From Photobacterium sp. DA100 (GTDB lineage: Bacteria; Pseudomonadota; Gammaproteobacteria; Enterobacterales; Vibrionaceae), in assembly GCF_029223585.1 (NCBI RefSeq), contig NZ_CP119424.1, positions 1,984,001-2,048,000 of the forward strand: a stretch of 64,000 bases of DNA. Direction: 5' to 3'. Both the position numbers and the translations under genes were made by a program. This document shows, one piece after another, positions 51,811 to 61,625 of the stretch. The notes beneath the pieces are model-generated. The model worked only from the letters and a program-made list of their open reading frames with translations. It ran no database searches and was not told the DNA's origin. Position 1 is the stretch's first letter; the number at the start of each line of letters is the position of its first letter.

Positions 51811-51940
51811 GTATTCGGCGGAAAACTGGCTGCATTGTTTATAACATGCATCATTAAGCAGAGATCTTGTGGTGGCGAACTTTGTAATAAACCAAACCGT
51901 GTGAAGTGCACTAATAACTTATGAGCATAGCCCACAAGAC

Positions 51941-52144
51941 TCAGTCATTGGCTGATAGTTTACTGCTGAGTTCTGCAATTTGATTCGAACAATGAGGGTA
52001 CTTATCACTTAAAACAAGAAAAAAGTCGGTAAGGTCCAAATTTTCTCTAACCGCAATGTCGGTAATCCTATTCAGATAAATCTCTTCAGTTTCAAAAGTC
52101 CGAATCGGGTGTCGTTCCAAAAATAGCATTACTTCGTTTTTCAT
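51941..52144 (-). CDS. hypothetical 67-residue protein
   Basis: Start chosen at ATG 52144, preceded by GGAGTG; the frame opens 13 codons earlier. Mostly helical and acidic (MKNEVMLFLERHPIRTFETEEIYLNRITDIAVRENLDLTDFFLVLSDKYP), with no membrane segment. No family recognised. It lies between the SSS gene and the AraC gene on the AraC strand. Confidence 0.55.
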   Translation of the reverse strand: MKNEVMLFLERHPIRTFETEEIYLNRITDIAVRENLDLTDFFLVLSDKYPHCSNQIAELSSKLSAND

Positions 52145-52268
52145 ATCTACACTCCAATTTGATGAAAAGCACCAAAGAAACAAATATAAACACAGATAAA
52201 TATAGAACTTTTAGACTTCAATGCAACATGCTCTAGCCCATGTTGCTTTCTCTTTTTTCCCCCTAGCC

Positions 52269-53183
52269 TCAGCTAGCATTGTCATAGAACTGCTTGGTCA
52301 CCTGGCCTGCGACAGAACGAGATGTGTCTATACCTTTTCTCATGTCAATATGTTTAGCCCGGTATTCCCGAGGCGTTGCCTTGAGCAAGCCTTTAAACTT
52401 GGCGTTAAAATTAGACAAAGATGAAAATCCCACCTCTGTACCTATATGGGAAATACTCCAATCTGTCGTCACCAAAAAACGGGCAGCCTGCCTAACACGC
52501 TGCTCGATTAAATATTGCCGGAAAGTGGTACCCATATTTGCGTGGAAAAAGCGCGAGAAAGTACTGTCAGCCATATGGAGGTGATCGGCCACCTTAGCAA
52601 CTGAAATCGGCTCTCCAAGGTGTTGATCAATATACTTAAGTGCCATTTGCACTCTATCTTCTGCCCGCTTAGAGTTGGAGATTTCAACGCAGTTGTTAAT
52701 TAAGCAACGAAGTGGCTGCTTCGCCGATAAGTGATTCAACAAACCGAGTAAGTTCAATACCTGAATAAAATCGAAGGTATTTTCCATCGGTTCGATATAT
52801 TGCCGGACAGCCTCACTGTGCGGATCATCAAACAACAATCCACTGCGGGAATCATCCAGCATCTGTTTAATCGCCTTGAACTGGACACTATCCACGAATG
52901 TCTGTCCCAACGCATTTAACCGAAAGTGCAATACGTCACAATCAGCCTTGCCCTGCCTGCCCGGTGATAACAATGAGAGTCGGAAAGGGTTGAATGGTGC
53001 CAACAAGACCAATTGGCCGACCTTCAGCCGGTAGTGGGTGGATGCGAGGTGCAGAGTGCATCCAGCCGTACGGGGAGCAACCACAATATAGTCGGCGCCA
53101 AAAATCATGTGCTCCGTTTCATTGACTTTCTGTAGATCAAACATCAGGAACTTCGGAGTGCTGGCAATAACCCGTGGACACAT
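52269..53183 (-). CDS. AraC-family regulator, probably of the amidinotransferase gene
   Basis: 304 residues. The N-terminal cupin-like sensor (~1-170) contains HYRLKVGQLVLLAPFNPFRL. The double HTH is at ~185-285 (ISVAKVADHLHMADSTFSRFFHANMGTTFRQYLIEQRVRQAARFL, then ISHIGTEVGFSSLSNFNAKFKGLLKATPREYRA). Divergent from the amidinotransferase gene with 362 bases between. Effector unknown. Confidence 0.9.
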   Translation of the reverse strand: MCPRVIASTPKFLMFDLQKVNETEHMIFGADYIVVAPRTAGCTLHLASTHYRLKVGQLVLLAPFNPFRLSLLSPGRQGKADCDVLHFRLNALGQTFVDSVQFKAIKQMLDDSRSGLLFDDPHSEAVRQYIEPMENTFDFIQVLNLLGLLNHLSAKQPLRCLINNCVEISNSKRAEDRVQMALKYIDQHLGEPISVAKVADHLHMADSTFSRFFHANMGTTFRQYLIEQRVRQAARFLVTTDWSISHIGTEVGFSSLSNFNAKFKGLLKATPREYRAKHIDMRKGIDTSRSVAGQVTKQFYDNAS

Positions 53184-53545
53184 AACCTTCTCCTCCCTTG
53201 GCAGTAGTAGTTATGTTTACCACCGTTTAAATAATTCTCCAAAGCAGGCTTACCAAAGCGTGATATACACCTAGCGAATAGAAGAGCGCGGTCGATTAAG
53301 CATGACAATATTCAAAATTCAGATTTAGAGACTAACTTTGCCGATATTTACGGATAATTATCCCATTTCAGTGGATTATTTTTCATAACCAGATTAACTG
53401 GCGAAAGCCAGCAGAAAAACACCACTTTCCGGCACTATTTGACTATTAGAAAATAGCTATTCTCGCAAAATAGAACTCATTGGATAGCGGCAATTTGTTA
53501 TTCAACCCAACAGTTTCAATCCGTTTATTTTGTGGAGTGTTTGTC
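53184..53545. other. regulatory region between AraC and amidinotransferase genes
   Basis: 362 A+T-rich bases. CTGGC-GAAA-GCCAG at 53398-53411 is a short hairpin with a GNRA tetraloop. TTGACT at 53439-53444 lies beside GAAAATAGCTATTCTC, a near palindrome at 53449-53464. These could be promoter and regulator elements, but no ideal -10 is placed at the right distance. Confidence 0.45.
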
Positions 53546-54778
53546 ATGAGTGTTTCCAACGATCTATACCCAAATGCCTCTCAACCCCTTGAGAGGAAAG
53601 AATCTGGTGTACCTTATGTCCGAGAAGGTCTACATGTAGAATCCCATAATGATTTTGATCCACTCCGCCATGTCATCGTCGGTATCGCCGATAACCAACA
53701 CATCCCCGAAGCCTGCCCTGCCAGTAATGAAAAGATCCCTGCAGACTCGCCGATGCGAGGCAGTAAAGCAGGCCGCCGAACCCAGGAAACGATTGATCGG
53801 GCCAACGAGTGCCTGAATGGTTTTGCAAAAATCTTGGAAGACCGCGGGATCATTGTTGACCGCCCGGGAGCCGTAGACTGGCACCAGCGTATTACGACCC
53901 CTGACTTTACCATCAGCTCGGGGTTCGGGTGCATGCCACCACGCGATTGCCTTCTCACCATGGGCAAAAGCATTTTGATGGCTCCGATGAGCTTTCGAAG
54001 CCGCTACTTCGAATACTTGGCCTATGTTGATCTGCTGCGCGAATACTTCGAGTCAGATCCTAATTGCTTGATTGAACAGGCACCACGCCCCCGATTGGCC
54101 GATGAAAGTTTCCGCATGGACTACGTCGCTGCTTATGAATATTTATCCGATGAAGAAACCATGGCCCGTTCGCTACGCAAGGAATACAGTACGAATGAGA
54201 CCGATATTCTGTTCGATGCGGCGGATGTCATGCGCCTGGGCAAAGATATTTTTGTCCAACATGGCCTTACAACCAACTTGGCTGGGATACGCTGGATAAA
54301 ACGTAAGTATGAGCCGCAGGGATACCGTATTCATACCCTCAGCTTCGAGGATAACCACCCAATCCACATTGATGCGACATTCTGCCCGCTGCGTCCAGGA
54401 TTGATGTTGCTCAACCCGCACCGTCCTCTATTCAAAGGCCAGCGCGATATCTTCGAGAAGAATGGTTGGGAAATTGTTGAAGCGGTCTCTCCAGCTTGGG
54501 ATAACCCGCCACCACTTTGTTACTCAAGTACTTGGCTGTCAATGAACACCCTGATCCTTGACCACAAAACAGTATGTGTGGAAGCTTCAGAACACCCTCA
54601 AATGGAGCAGTTCGACAAACTAGGGTTCGAGGTTATTCCTGTTGACCTGCGTGACGCGTATGCATTCGGCGGAGGTTTGCACTGTGCAACAGCCGATGTT
54701 TGGCGGGAAGGCACCCGCGAAGACTACTTCGGCAACCAGTTCTTCGGCGCTCACAGTGTCGAGTATTGGGAGTACTAA
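53546..54778 (+). CDS. L-arginine:glycine amidinotransferase-family enzyme
   Basis: 410 residues from ATG 53546 (GGAG upstream; the frame opens 22 codons earlier without a site). Close in pattern to eukaryotic AGAT: ILFDAADVMRLGKDIFVQHG (Asp224/227), NHPIHIDATFCPLRPG (His274), WLSMNTLILD and FGGGLHCATADVWR (Cys380), giving the Asp-His-Cys amidinotransferase triad. Such enzymes move the amidino group of arginine to an amine, making guanidinoacetate or a related guanidino compound. Bacterial relatives occur in natural-product pathways. Here it stands alone with an AraC regulator and two transporter genes beyond it. The acceptor is unknown. Confidence 0.9.
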   Translation: MSVSNDLYPNASQPLERKESGVPYVREGLHVESHNDFDPLRHVIVGIADNQHIPEACPASNEKIPADSPMRGSKAGRRTQETIDRANECLNGFAKILEDRGIIVDRPGAVDWHQRITTPDFTISSGFGCMPPRDCLLTMGKSILMAPMSFRSRYFEYLAYVDLLREYFESDPNCLIEQAPRPRLADESFRMDYVAAYEYLSDEETMARSLRKEYSTNETDILFDAADVMRLGKDIFVQHGLTTNLAGIRWIKRKYEPQGYRIHTLSFEDNHPIHIDATFCPLRPGLMLLNPHRPLFKGQRDIFEKNGWEIVEAVSPAWDNPPPLCYSSTWLSMNTLILDHKTVCVEASEHPQMEQFDKLGFEVIPVDLRDAYAFGGGLHCATADVWREGTREDYFGNQFFGAHSVEYWEY

Positions 54779-54801
54779 GTACTCTCTGTAAACACAAAAA
54801 G

Positions 54802-54828
54802 GCCTGACGGTGCTGCCGTCAGGCTTTT
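54802..54828 (+). terminator. rho-independent terminator of the amidinotransferase gene
   Basis: GCCTGACGG-TGCTG-CCGTCAGGC followed by TTTT, 23 bases after the stop. Confidence 0.88.
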
Positions 54829-54867
54829 GTTTGGCTTGATACAAGCTCGGCTACCCATACAAGACGA

Positions 54868-55212
54868 TCAATGCAAAAACGTGCTGCCCTCGCTGGCGCT
54901 GGTTGCGGTCAAGTCACCCGCCGGGTTGATCAGGTGCGGCAGGATTTTCGGCAGGTTCAGCTCGATGTCCTGATCTTCAACAGGGTTGATGTTGATGTGG
55001 TACCAGCCGAGCAAACCGAGAACGGCATAGCCGATAGCGTCATCGCTGTCGCGGTGCTCAAGGATGATCTGCAACAAGCGCAAGATTGTCTTGTCGTTGG
55101 TTTGTGCCTGCTCGAAGGTTTCGTTAAAAATCGCGACTGACTCTTCAACCAGCCCAGCAAACTCAGTTTCAATTGCCACTCGGAACGAGCCGCCATCGAC
55201 AGAAATTTTCAT
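54868..55212 (-). CDS. hypothetical 114-residue protein
   Basis: Start ATG 55212 with a GGTGAT site upstream. Acidic, predicted helical (FAGLVEESVAIFNETFEQAQTNDKTILRLLQIILEHRDSDDAIGYAVLGLLGWYHI), ending in a Ser/Thr-rich tail. No signal peptide; one moderately hydrophobic stretch (YAVLGLLGWYHI) too short for a confident TM. It lies between the amidinotransferase and RND genes. No family recognised. Confidence 0.65.
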   Translation of the reverse strand: MKISVDGGSFRVAIETEFAGLVEESVAIFNETFEQAQTNDKTILRLLQIILEHRDSDDAIGYAVLGLLGWYHININPVEDQDIELNLPKILPHLINPAGDLTATSASEGSTFLH

Positions 55213-55378
55213 ATCAATATCACCAGATTAAGTCTTGAAGAGATAGTAGCGAAAAGGAGGGAAATTGTCGTATCAGAAGCAGTAATTTCATCATCAATTT
55301 ACATTTTCATTGATATATCCCCAATTTGCATCAGGACCCGGCGGAATATTCGCCGTGCCAGGCCCACCCTCGCCATCA

Positions 55379-58300
55379 TCAAGAGTCTTTCATCTGCTGG
55401 GCCAACTGGCGGGCGATATGCTCAGGACTGCGGGTACGGCGCGCCAGCAAGCGGTACATCACGGGGATCACAAGCAGGGTAAATAGGGTCGCCACCGTGA
55501 TGCCGCATAACACCACAATACCGATCACAATACGGTTCTCGGCACCGGCGCCAGTGGCCAGGATAAGAGGGATCGCCCCTGCAATGGTCGTGATGGCCGT
55601 CATCAGGATGGGACGCAGCCGCTCCGACGCCGCTTCCAGTAGGGCCTCGTCAAACGCCATTCCCTGATCACGGAGCTGGTTGGCAAACTCGACAATCAAG
55701 ATCCCGTTCTTGGCCGACAAGCCAATGAGCATGATGAGGCCTATCTGCGAGTAGATATTGAGGGTCTGATCGGTAAAGTAAAGCCCGAGCAATGCCCCGA
55801 GAGTCGCCAACGGCACGGTCAGCATGATGATAAAGGGATGGATATAACTTTCAAATTGCGCGGCCAACACCAGAAACACCACCACCAGCGCCAAGGCAAA
55901 AACAAACAGGATGGACGTGCCGGAATCCTGATAGTCCTTGGATGCGCCTTTGTAGTTGACTACCGCGTCGGCAGGCAGCAACTCATCAACCAGTCCATTG
56001 AGGTAATCCAGTGCCTCGCCCAGGGTATACCCCTCGGCAAGGTTGGCCTCGAGGGTGATCGCTCGTACCCGGTTGTAGCGGTTGAGCTGCGGTGCACCGG
56101 CATACTCATCCACACGGATGAGGCTCGACAGCGGCACCAAGGCTTCTGCCTGCTCCGCCCTGACATACAGATTCGCCAAATCGGCAGCTGTGTTCTGCCG
56201 CTCACGCTGACCTTCGATGATCACATCGTATTCCTCCCCGCGCCAAGTATAGGTAGTAACCTGACGGGAGCCGAGCATGGACTCGAGGGTCTGGCCGATC
56301 GCTTTGAGCGATACCCCGAGATCACCGGCCCGATCGCGATCTATCACGATCCTAAGCTGCGGTTTGGTCTCCTTGTAATCGTGATCAAGCCCGACCAAAT
56401 TGGCATTGCTGGCCGCCGCATCGAGCACGATATCCCGCCACTGGGCCAGCTCTTCATAGCTGCCGCCGCCAAGCACGAACTGGACCGGTTTGCCAACCCC
56501 ACGGCCAAACGGTTGGCGCATCACCGGAAAGGCGGTGATCCCCGCCAAATCCCCCAGTCGCTTGCGGATATCGCCAATGATAGCCCCTGCCGGGCGGCGC
56601 TCGGCCCAGTCCTCCAGCACCACGATGGCAAAGCCGTTGGAAAAATCGGCCACACGTCCCCATCCCCGCGGGGCGCGGATCAACAGCCGTTTGATCTCAC
56701 CCGCTTCAACCAAGGGCATCAGGCGGTGCTCTACCTCATCCATGTAGGGCCGGATAAAGTCAAAGCTCGCACCCTGCGGGCCGTTAATGATGATAAACAT
56801 TGCTCCCCGGTCCTCACGCGGGGCAAACTCAGAGGGCAAGCGCTGCTGCAGCCAGCCACAGATCGCCAAGACCACCAACAAGAACCCAATAACGCGCCCA
56901 GGCCGCTGTATCGCATGGACTAGCAGACGTCTGTAGCTCGCAGTCAACCGAGCCATGGCAAGGTGGCTGAATGCCACCAGGCCACGTTCCTTGTCAATCG
57001 GTTGCATCAACTTCGAAGCCATCATCGGGCTCAGCGTGAGTGCCACCAGCGACGAGAGGATCACCGCCGCGCTGATGGCAATGGAGAACTCGCGGAATAA
57101 CTTACCCAGATCCCCTTCGAGAAAGCCAATCGGCAGGAAGACCGCCACCAGCACCACGGTAGTGGCAATAATGGCGAAGCTGACTTGTTTGGCCCCGAGA
57201 TATGCGGCTTTGAGCGGCGGCTCGCCGCTGCTGATCCGGCGGTGGATATTCTCCAGCATCACAATGGCATCGTCGACCACGATACCGATCGCCAAAATCA
57301 GCGCCAGCAAAGTCAGCAGGTTAAGTGTAAAGCCGAGGGCATAGAGCACGGTAAAGGCACCAATGAGCGAAACCGGCAAGGTCAATGCCGGGATCAGCAT
57401 GGCGCGGACGCTGCCGAGGAACAGATAAATCACGACCACCACCAGAGCAAGGGCGATCAGCAGAGTCTTGTAGACCTCGTCAATCGAGGCCTGGATAAAT
57501 ACCGAGGAGTCATAGGAGCGCTTGATTTCCATCCCCGGCGGCAAAGTGGGGTTGAGCTGGTCAACCAAGGCATTGGCCGCCCGAGCCACATCCAGGGTAT
57601 TGGCCTTCGACTGGCGGGTGATCCCTATCCCTATCATGTCCTGGGTATTGCCACGGAAGGTGATCCGCTCTTCCTCGGCCGCCAATTCGACCTCGGCCAC
57701 GTCACCGAGCCGGATCAGGTAGCCTTCCTCGCCGCTGCCGACCACCAGGCGGACAAAATCTTCGGGGGCGAGAAAACTGCGTTGGGTTCGTACCGTGAAC
57801 TGGCGGCTGGCCGACTCCACCGAGCCGGCAGGCAGCTCGATATTGTCATTGCGCAGGGCCTGTTCGATATCCGTGACCGTCAGCCCCCTTGCCGCCAGCT
57901 TCTGGCGGTCGATCCAGATCCTCAGGGCATAAGACTTGCCGCCGCCAAGACGGATCCCCGCCACCCCGTCGATCACCGAGAAGCGATCGACCAAATAGCG
58001 CCTGGCATAATCGGTCAGCTCAAGCGTATCCATCCGGTCAGAAACCAGGTTGAGCCACATGATCACTTCCGAGCTGGCCGCGGCCTTTTGCACCTCCGGC
58101 GGGTCGGCTTCATCGGGCAAATTATTGAGGATCCCCGCAATGCGGTCACGCACATCGTTGGCCGCCGCATCGATATCACGCCCGATGGAAAATTCCAGGG
58201 TCACACTGGAGCGGCCATCCCGGCTCCCCGAGCTAATCGAACGGATCCCTTCAAGCCCGGCGATGCTATCTTCCACCAGCTGGGTGATCCTCGTTTCGAC

Positions 58301-58474
58301 AATCGCTGCCGACGCCCCCCGGTAGCTGGTGGAAATATTCACCACCGGCGGATCGATATCCGGGTATTCCCGCAGCGGCAGCCGCTCGAATGCCACCAGG
58401 CCGAACACCACCAACAGCAGGCTGATCACCGACCCCAGCACCGGCCGGGTAACCGAAATATCCGACAGCCACAT
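55379..58474 (-). CDS. RND-family (HAE1) efflux pump
   Basis: 1031 residues, the usual size. N-terminal TM1 (VTRPVLGSVISLLLVVFGLVAFERLPLREYPDIDPP), porter domain repeats, and TM4 with the proton-relay Asp pair in LILAIGIVVDDAIVMLENIHRR. GASFDFIRPYMDEVEHRL lies in the second porter half; the C-terminal TM block includes LIGLSAKNGILIVEFANQLRD. It forms the inner-membrane trimer of a tripartite pump exporting drugs or bile-like compounds. Its ATG overlaps the adaptor's TGA (ATGA). No outer-membrane factor gene is adjacent. Confidence 0.93.
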   Translation of the reverse strand: MWLSDISVTRPVLGSVISLLLVVFGLVAFERLPLREYPDIDPPVVNISTSYRGASAAIVETRITQLVEDSIAGLEGIRSISSGSRDGRSSVTLEFSIGRDIDAAANDVRDRIAGILNNLPDEADPPEVQKAAASSEVIMWLNLVSDRMDTLELTDYARRYLVDRFSVIDGVAGIRLGGGKSYALRIWIDRQKLAARGLTVTDIEQALRNDNIELPAGSVESASRQFTVRTQRSFLAPEDFVRLVVGSGEEGYLIRLGDVAEVELAAEEERITFRGNTQDMIGIGITRQSKANTLDVARAANALVDQLNPTLPPGMEIKRSYDSSVFIQASIDEVYKTLLIALALVVVVIYLFLGSVRAMLIPALTLPVSLIGAFTVLYALGFTLNLLTLLALILAIGIVVDDAIVMLENIHRRISSGEPPLKAAYLGAKQVSFAIIATTVVLVAVFLPIGFLEGDLGKLFREFSIAISAAVILSSLVALTLSPMMASKLMQPIDKERGLVAFSHLAMARLTASYRRLLVHAIQRPGRVIGFLLVVLAICGWLQQRLPSEFAPREDRGAMFIIINGPQGASFDFIRPYMDEVEHRLMPLVEAGEIKRLLIRAPRGWGRVADFSNGFAIVVLEDWAERRPAGAIIGDIRKRLGDLAGITAFPVMRQPFGRGVGKPVQFVLGGGSYEELAQWRDIVLDAAASNANLVGLDHDYKETKPQLRIVIDRDRAGDLGVSLKAIGQTLESMLGSRQVTTYTWRGEEYDVIIEGQRERQNTAADLANLYVRAEQAEALVPLSSLIRVDEYAGAPQLNRYNRVRAITLEANLAEGYTLGEALDYLNGLVDELLPADAVVNYKGASKDYQDSGTSILFVFALALVVVFLVLAAQFESYIHPFIIMLTVPLATLGALLGLYFTDQTLNIYSQIGLIMLIGLSAKNGILIVEFANQLRDQGMAFDEALLEAASERLRPILMTAITTIAGAIPLILATGAGAENRIVIGIVVLCGITVATLFTLLVIPVMYRLLARRTRSPEHIARQLAQQMKDS

Positions 58475-59550
58475 CAGCCAGCCTCCCGATAGGTGAAGCG
58501 CTCCTGGGTGCGGATCTCCACTTTTTGCCCCGGCCTCACCCGCTGGATCCCCCGGGTGATCACCCGCTCGCCCTCTGCGAGCCCCACCAGCACTTCCGCC
58601 ACGCCCCGGCGGCGCAGCCCCAGCTCGACTTCGCGCTGCTCGACAGTGCCCCCCTCACCGACGACAAACAAGAAGTGTTGCTGCTGGCGGGAAATCAGCG
58701 CCTCTTCCGGCACCACCAGGCCCTGGTGTTCACCGACAATCAACGACAGGGTCATCAGCATGCCGGGCCGTAGCCGCATGTCGGGATTGGCAATATCAGC
58801 CCGCACGACCATCGCCCGGGTCTGGGGATTGATACGGCTATCGATACTGGCCACCTGACCACGGAAGATTTCTCCAGGATAGGCGGCAGCGCTGGCCTCG
58901 ATCACCGCCCCTGGCGACACCAGGCCGAGGAAGGCCTCGGGGATGGAGAAATCCAGTTTGACTGTGGCAATATCATCAAGGGTGGTGATCACCGCTCCCG
59001 GTGTCACCAGCGCGCCGGGGCTGATCTGGCGAAACCCCAGCACGCCGGAGAACGGAGCATGGATATAGCGCGCGGCCAGCTCGGCCTCATTCTGGGCCAA
59101 TACCGCCCTCGCCACTTCAATATCGGTATAGATGGCATCGAGCTCCGAGCGGGCGATGGTCTTGCGCTTGACCAGCCCCTCGATACGCTTGTATTCGCGC
59201 TGCTGCTCCTTGAGATTGGCTTTGGCCGCCCGTACTTTGGCCTGCTGCTCGTCGGCGTGCAAAGTGACCAGCAACTGCCCACGCGCAATCGACTGGCCAT
59301 CATCAAACAGAACCCTGTCGACTTTTTCGGTCACCTTGGCAGTCAGCACCACCGACTCGCGGGACTTAACCGTGCCGAGCGCCTCGAGCTCACGCCGGAC
59401 CATCTTTTTCTGTGCTTCGGCCACCACCACGGTCGGCGTGGGCATCGAGCGCCCGGCGGCTCCGTCGGCAGCGAAGTATTCCTTGTAGACGATAGCGGCC
59501 GCCAGCAGCAGGAGAAGCAATACACTGATCAGAGTCCCTTTCAATCGCAC
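58474..59550 (-). CDS. RND periplasmic adaptor (membrane fusion protein)
   Basis: 358 residues from a GTG start with AGAAGGAT upstream. N-terminal anchor (~7-25, LISVLLLLLLAAAIVYKEY), lipoyl halves around VVLTAKVTEKVDRVLFDDGQSIARGQLLVTL and YIHAPFSGVLGFRQISPGALVTPG, a short coiled-coil hairpin, and beta-barrel plus membrane-proximal domains to the C-terminus. No lipobox Cys, so it is anchored by its TM. First gene of the pair; it feeds the RND pump at 55379. Confidence 0.92.
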   Translation of the reverse strand: MRLKGTLISVLLLLLLAAAIVYKEYFAADGAAGRSMPTPTVVVAEAQKKMVRRELEALGTVKSRESVVLTAKVTEKVDRVLFDDGQSIARGQLLVTLHADEQQAKVRAAKANLKEQQREYKRIEGLVKRKTIARSELDAIYTDIEVARAVLAQNEAELAARYIHAPFSGVLGFRQISPGALVTPGAVITTLDDIATVKLDFSIPEAFLGLVSPGAVIEASAAAYPGEIFRGQVASIDSRINPQTRAMVVRADIANPDMRLRPGMLMTLSLIVGEHQGLVVPEEALISRQQQHFLFVVGEGGTVEQREVELGLRRRGVAEVLVGLAEGERVITRGIQRVRPGQKVEIRTQERFTYREAG

Positions 59551-59695
59551 GCAGTATCCTTCTGAGGGAAATAGGAAAATTACAGCTGATATAGTCAGTA
59601 TAGGAAGGGAGATTCAGGTAGGCGGTGAAAATGGCCGTCGAAATTCGCCACGATCACCGCTATGGGAGGCAACAGGTCAGGATTGAGTAATAGGG

Positions 59696-60712
59696 TTAAC
59701 CGCGTCCCAGGTAGGTCAGTACCGAGCGAAGCTCGGCTACCGTCTTGATTTTGAATTTACTTACTGGCGCGTAGGCAAGCTCAGCGATCTTCTGCAAGTT
59801 ACTGTTGCGGCCGTAGCGCTCTGCCGACGGTGAGGTCGCCGGATAATCCACCCGACTAAGCCCCGAAATCGGTTCGGCCACGTCGGCGGTCAGCAGCCAC
59901 AAGTTGGCGGTCTTAGTTTTCTCCACCACCAGCACCCCGCAGGCTACTGGCCCCGAGCTGTCACCCGGTTTGAATCCGAGTGGCTTAAGGTATTTCGTCT
60001 CGCGATATGCCGCATGGGGGACCAAACCGTGCTGTTGCAAAACCCCAATCACGTCTTCTGAACTGAGCTTGTCGCTTTCCGCCCTCAGCTGCCATGTATC
60101 CCCCACGGTAGCTGGTGGCTTCGGCAGCCGCTTTTCCGGATCTGCCTGCTCGGACAACCTACTGCCCTGCGCCGTAATATCACCACTCTCGCTGACCGCT
60201 TTGAAATACCGCCGCCCGGACAGCCAGTCCAGTAACGCCTCATGGCGGCCACCGTCTACCGGTGCGGCATCATAAAGCAGGCTAAATTCTTTGTGTCCAA
60301 TCAGCCGGGTAGGCTGGATGATATCCTTGGCCGCCAAGCGATTGATGTCTTCGCTCCCAAGCGGATAGTCGATAAAGTCACTGTCATAGAGGGCCACGTA
60401 GCTGAGCAGGTTTGCCGTTAATGCCGCGAAGTACTGCAGGGCTTGGTAATGCTCCAGATCCAGCAAGCCTCTATCGCCCCCCAGCCGTTCACACCAGTCA
60501 TCCATGGCCCGGAGCGTTGATTGCAGCAGGTTCAGCCAGGCAACCGGGCAGAAATCCCCCTGCCAGTCGAGCAAATCACTGGTCCGCAGTGTCCCCCCCT
60601 CACAGCGCTCAAGCAATGGCATCAAGGGAGAGAGCCTTACATCCGATATCACGCCGGGATAAATCTGCCCCAGGCACTGCTGCAGCACTTCTAGTCGTTC
60701 TTCAAAACGCAT
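59696..60712 (-). CDS. hypothetical 338-residue protein
   Basis: No family recognised. Soluble, no signal peptide. An N-terminal helical part (~1-130, with DWQGDFCPVAWLNLLQSTLRAMDDWCERLGGDRGLLDLEHYQALQYFAAL), a middle low-similarity stretch (~150-210) and a C-terminal part with AACGVLVVEKTKTANLWLL-like strands and SAERYGRNSNLQKIAELAY. Divergent from the glycosylase-like gene with 145 bases between starts, so they may be co-regulated. The ribosome binding site is weak. Confidence 0.65.
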   Translation of the reverse strand: MRFEERLEVLQQCLGQIYPGVISDVRLSPLMPLLERCEGGTLRTSDLLDWQGDFCPVAWLNLLQSTLRAMDDWCERLGGDRGLLDLEHYQALQYFAALTANLLSYVALYDSDFIDYPLGSEDINRLAAKDIIQPTRLIGHKEFSLLYDAAPVDGGRHEALLDWLSGRRYFKAVSESGDITAQGSRLSEQADPEKRLPKPPATVGDTWQLRAESDKLSSEDVIGVLQQHGLVPHAAYRETKYLKPLGFKPGDSSGPVACGVLVVEKTKTANLWLLTADVAEPISGLSRVDYPATSPSAERYGRNSNLQKIAELAYAPVSKFKIKTVAELRSVLTYLGRG

Positions 60713-60857
60713 AATTCTCGCGAAACCTCAAAATAAATCACAAAAAATTAATTTTCGGTAAAACTTGACCTGACACGCAGGATGCCTTAGCTTATAACCG
60801 AAATCAACAAATACACCGATATATTTTTAATTTCGGCAGAAATCACGAGTTTACACC

Positions 60858-61625
60858 ATGACAGCTTTCAATGCATACCAGCACATCATTACATCCCTAG
60901 ACTTTTCGCAGCCATCGGCATGCCAATCCGAGCCATTGCTTATTGGCCAAAGCGGAGCTCTGTCCGCCTATTACGCCCCGTTCGATTATGTCAACCGCGA
61001 AGCCCGCGTCGTGATCTGCGGTATTACTCCGGGTATGCAGCAAGCACGCATTGCCCTTAGCCAAGCTCAGCAAGCGATAGCGGACGGTGCCGATCACCAA
61101 GCCGCCCTGCGCCAAGCCAAGGAAACCGCCAGTTTTGCCGGTGCCATGCGCAACAACCTGGTGAATATGCTCGATACCATCGGGTTTCAGCATTACCTCA
61201 ACGCACAGAGCTGCTCAGTACTGTTCGGTGAGCTCAAGGCGCAGGTTCACTACACCTCGGCCCTGCGCTACCCGGTCTTCAAGGACGGCAAAAACTACAG
61301 CGGCTCCCCTTCCATGGTCAGCCATCCTTTCCTGCGCAGCATGCTAGATACAACACTGGCGGAGGAATGCCGTGCCCTGGATGAAAACACCATTTTCATC
61401 CCGCTCGGCGGCAAGGTCGAAGAAGCCCTGCGCTATCTGGCCAACCAGGGCGTGATCCGCGACCAGCAAATCCTCGCCGGCCTTCCCCACCCATCAGGAG
61501 CCAATGCCGAGCGCATTGCCTATTTCTGCGGCAACAAGCCCCGACACACCCTGTCCAACAAGACCAACCCCGACGAGCTGGATGCACGAAAGGCACGGCT
61601 CATCCAATGGGCACAGGCTCTTTGA
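60858..61625 (+). CDS. uracil-DNA glycosylase-superfamily-like protein
   Basis: 255 residues. Two motifs recall the UDG fold: VVICGITPGMQQARIAL (residues ~51-67; compare GxxPG in motif 1) and ILAGLPHPSGANAERI (HPSGAN at 211-216; compare the HPS motif 2 loop). Between them are FAGAMRNNLVNML and TALRYPVF-like segments. No FeS-cluster Cys pattern is evident, so it is not a classical family 4 enzyme. Base excision is plausible but unproven. Divergent from an unknown gene; monocistronic. Confidence 0.7.
   Translation: MTAFNAYQHIITSLDFSQPSACQSEPLLIGQSGALSAYYAPFDYVNREARVVICGITPGMQQARIALSQAQQAIADGADHQAALRQAKETASFAGAMRNNLVNMLDTIGFQHYLNAQSCSVLFGELKAQVHYTSALRYPVFKDGKNYSGSPSMVSHPFLRSMLDTTLAEECRALDENTIFIPLGGKVEEALRYLANQGVIRDQQILAGLPHPSGANAERIAYFCGNKPRHTLSNKTNPDELDARKARLIQWAQAL

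Noticed and set aside
57185..58492. 435-codon open frame on the plus strand, with another at 55838-56923
   Set aside because: Both are antisense to the RND pump gene and read as low-complexity Arg/Gln/His-rich sequence without motifs.
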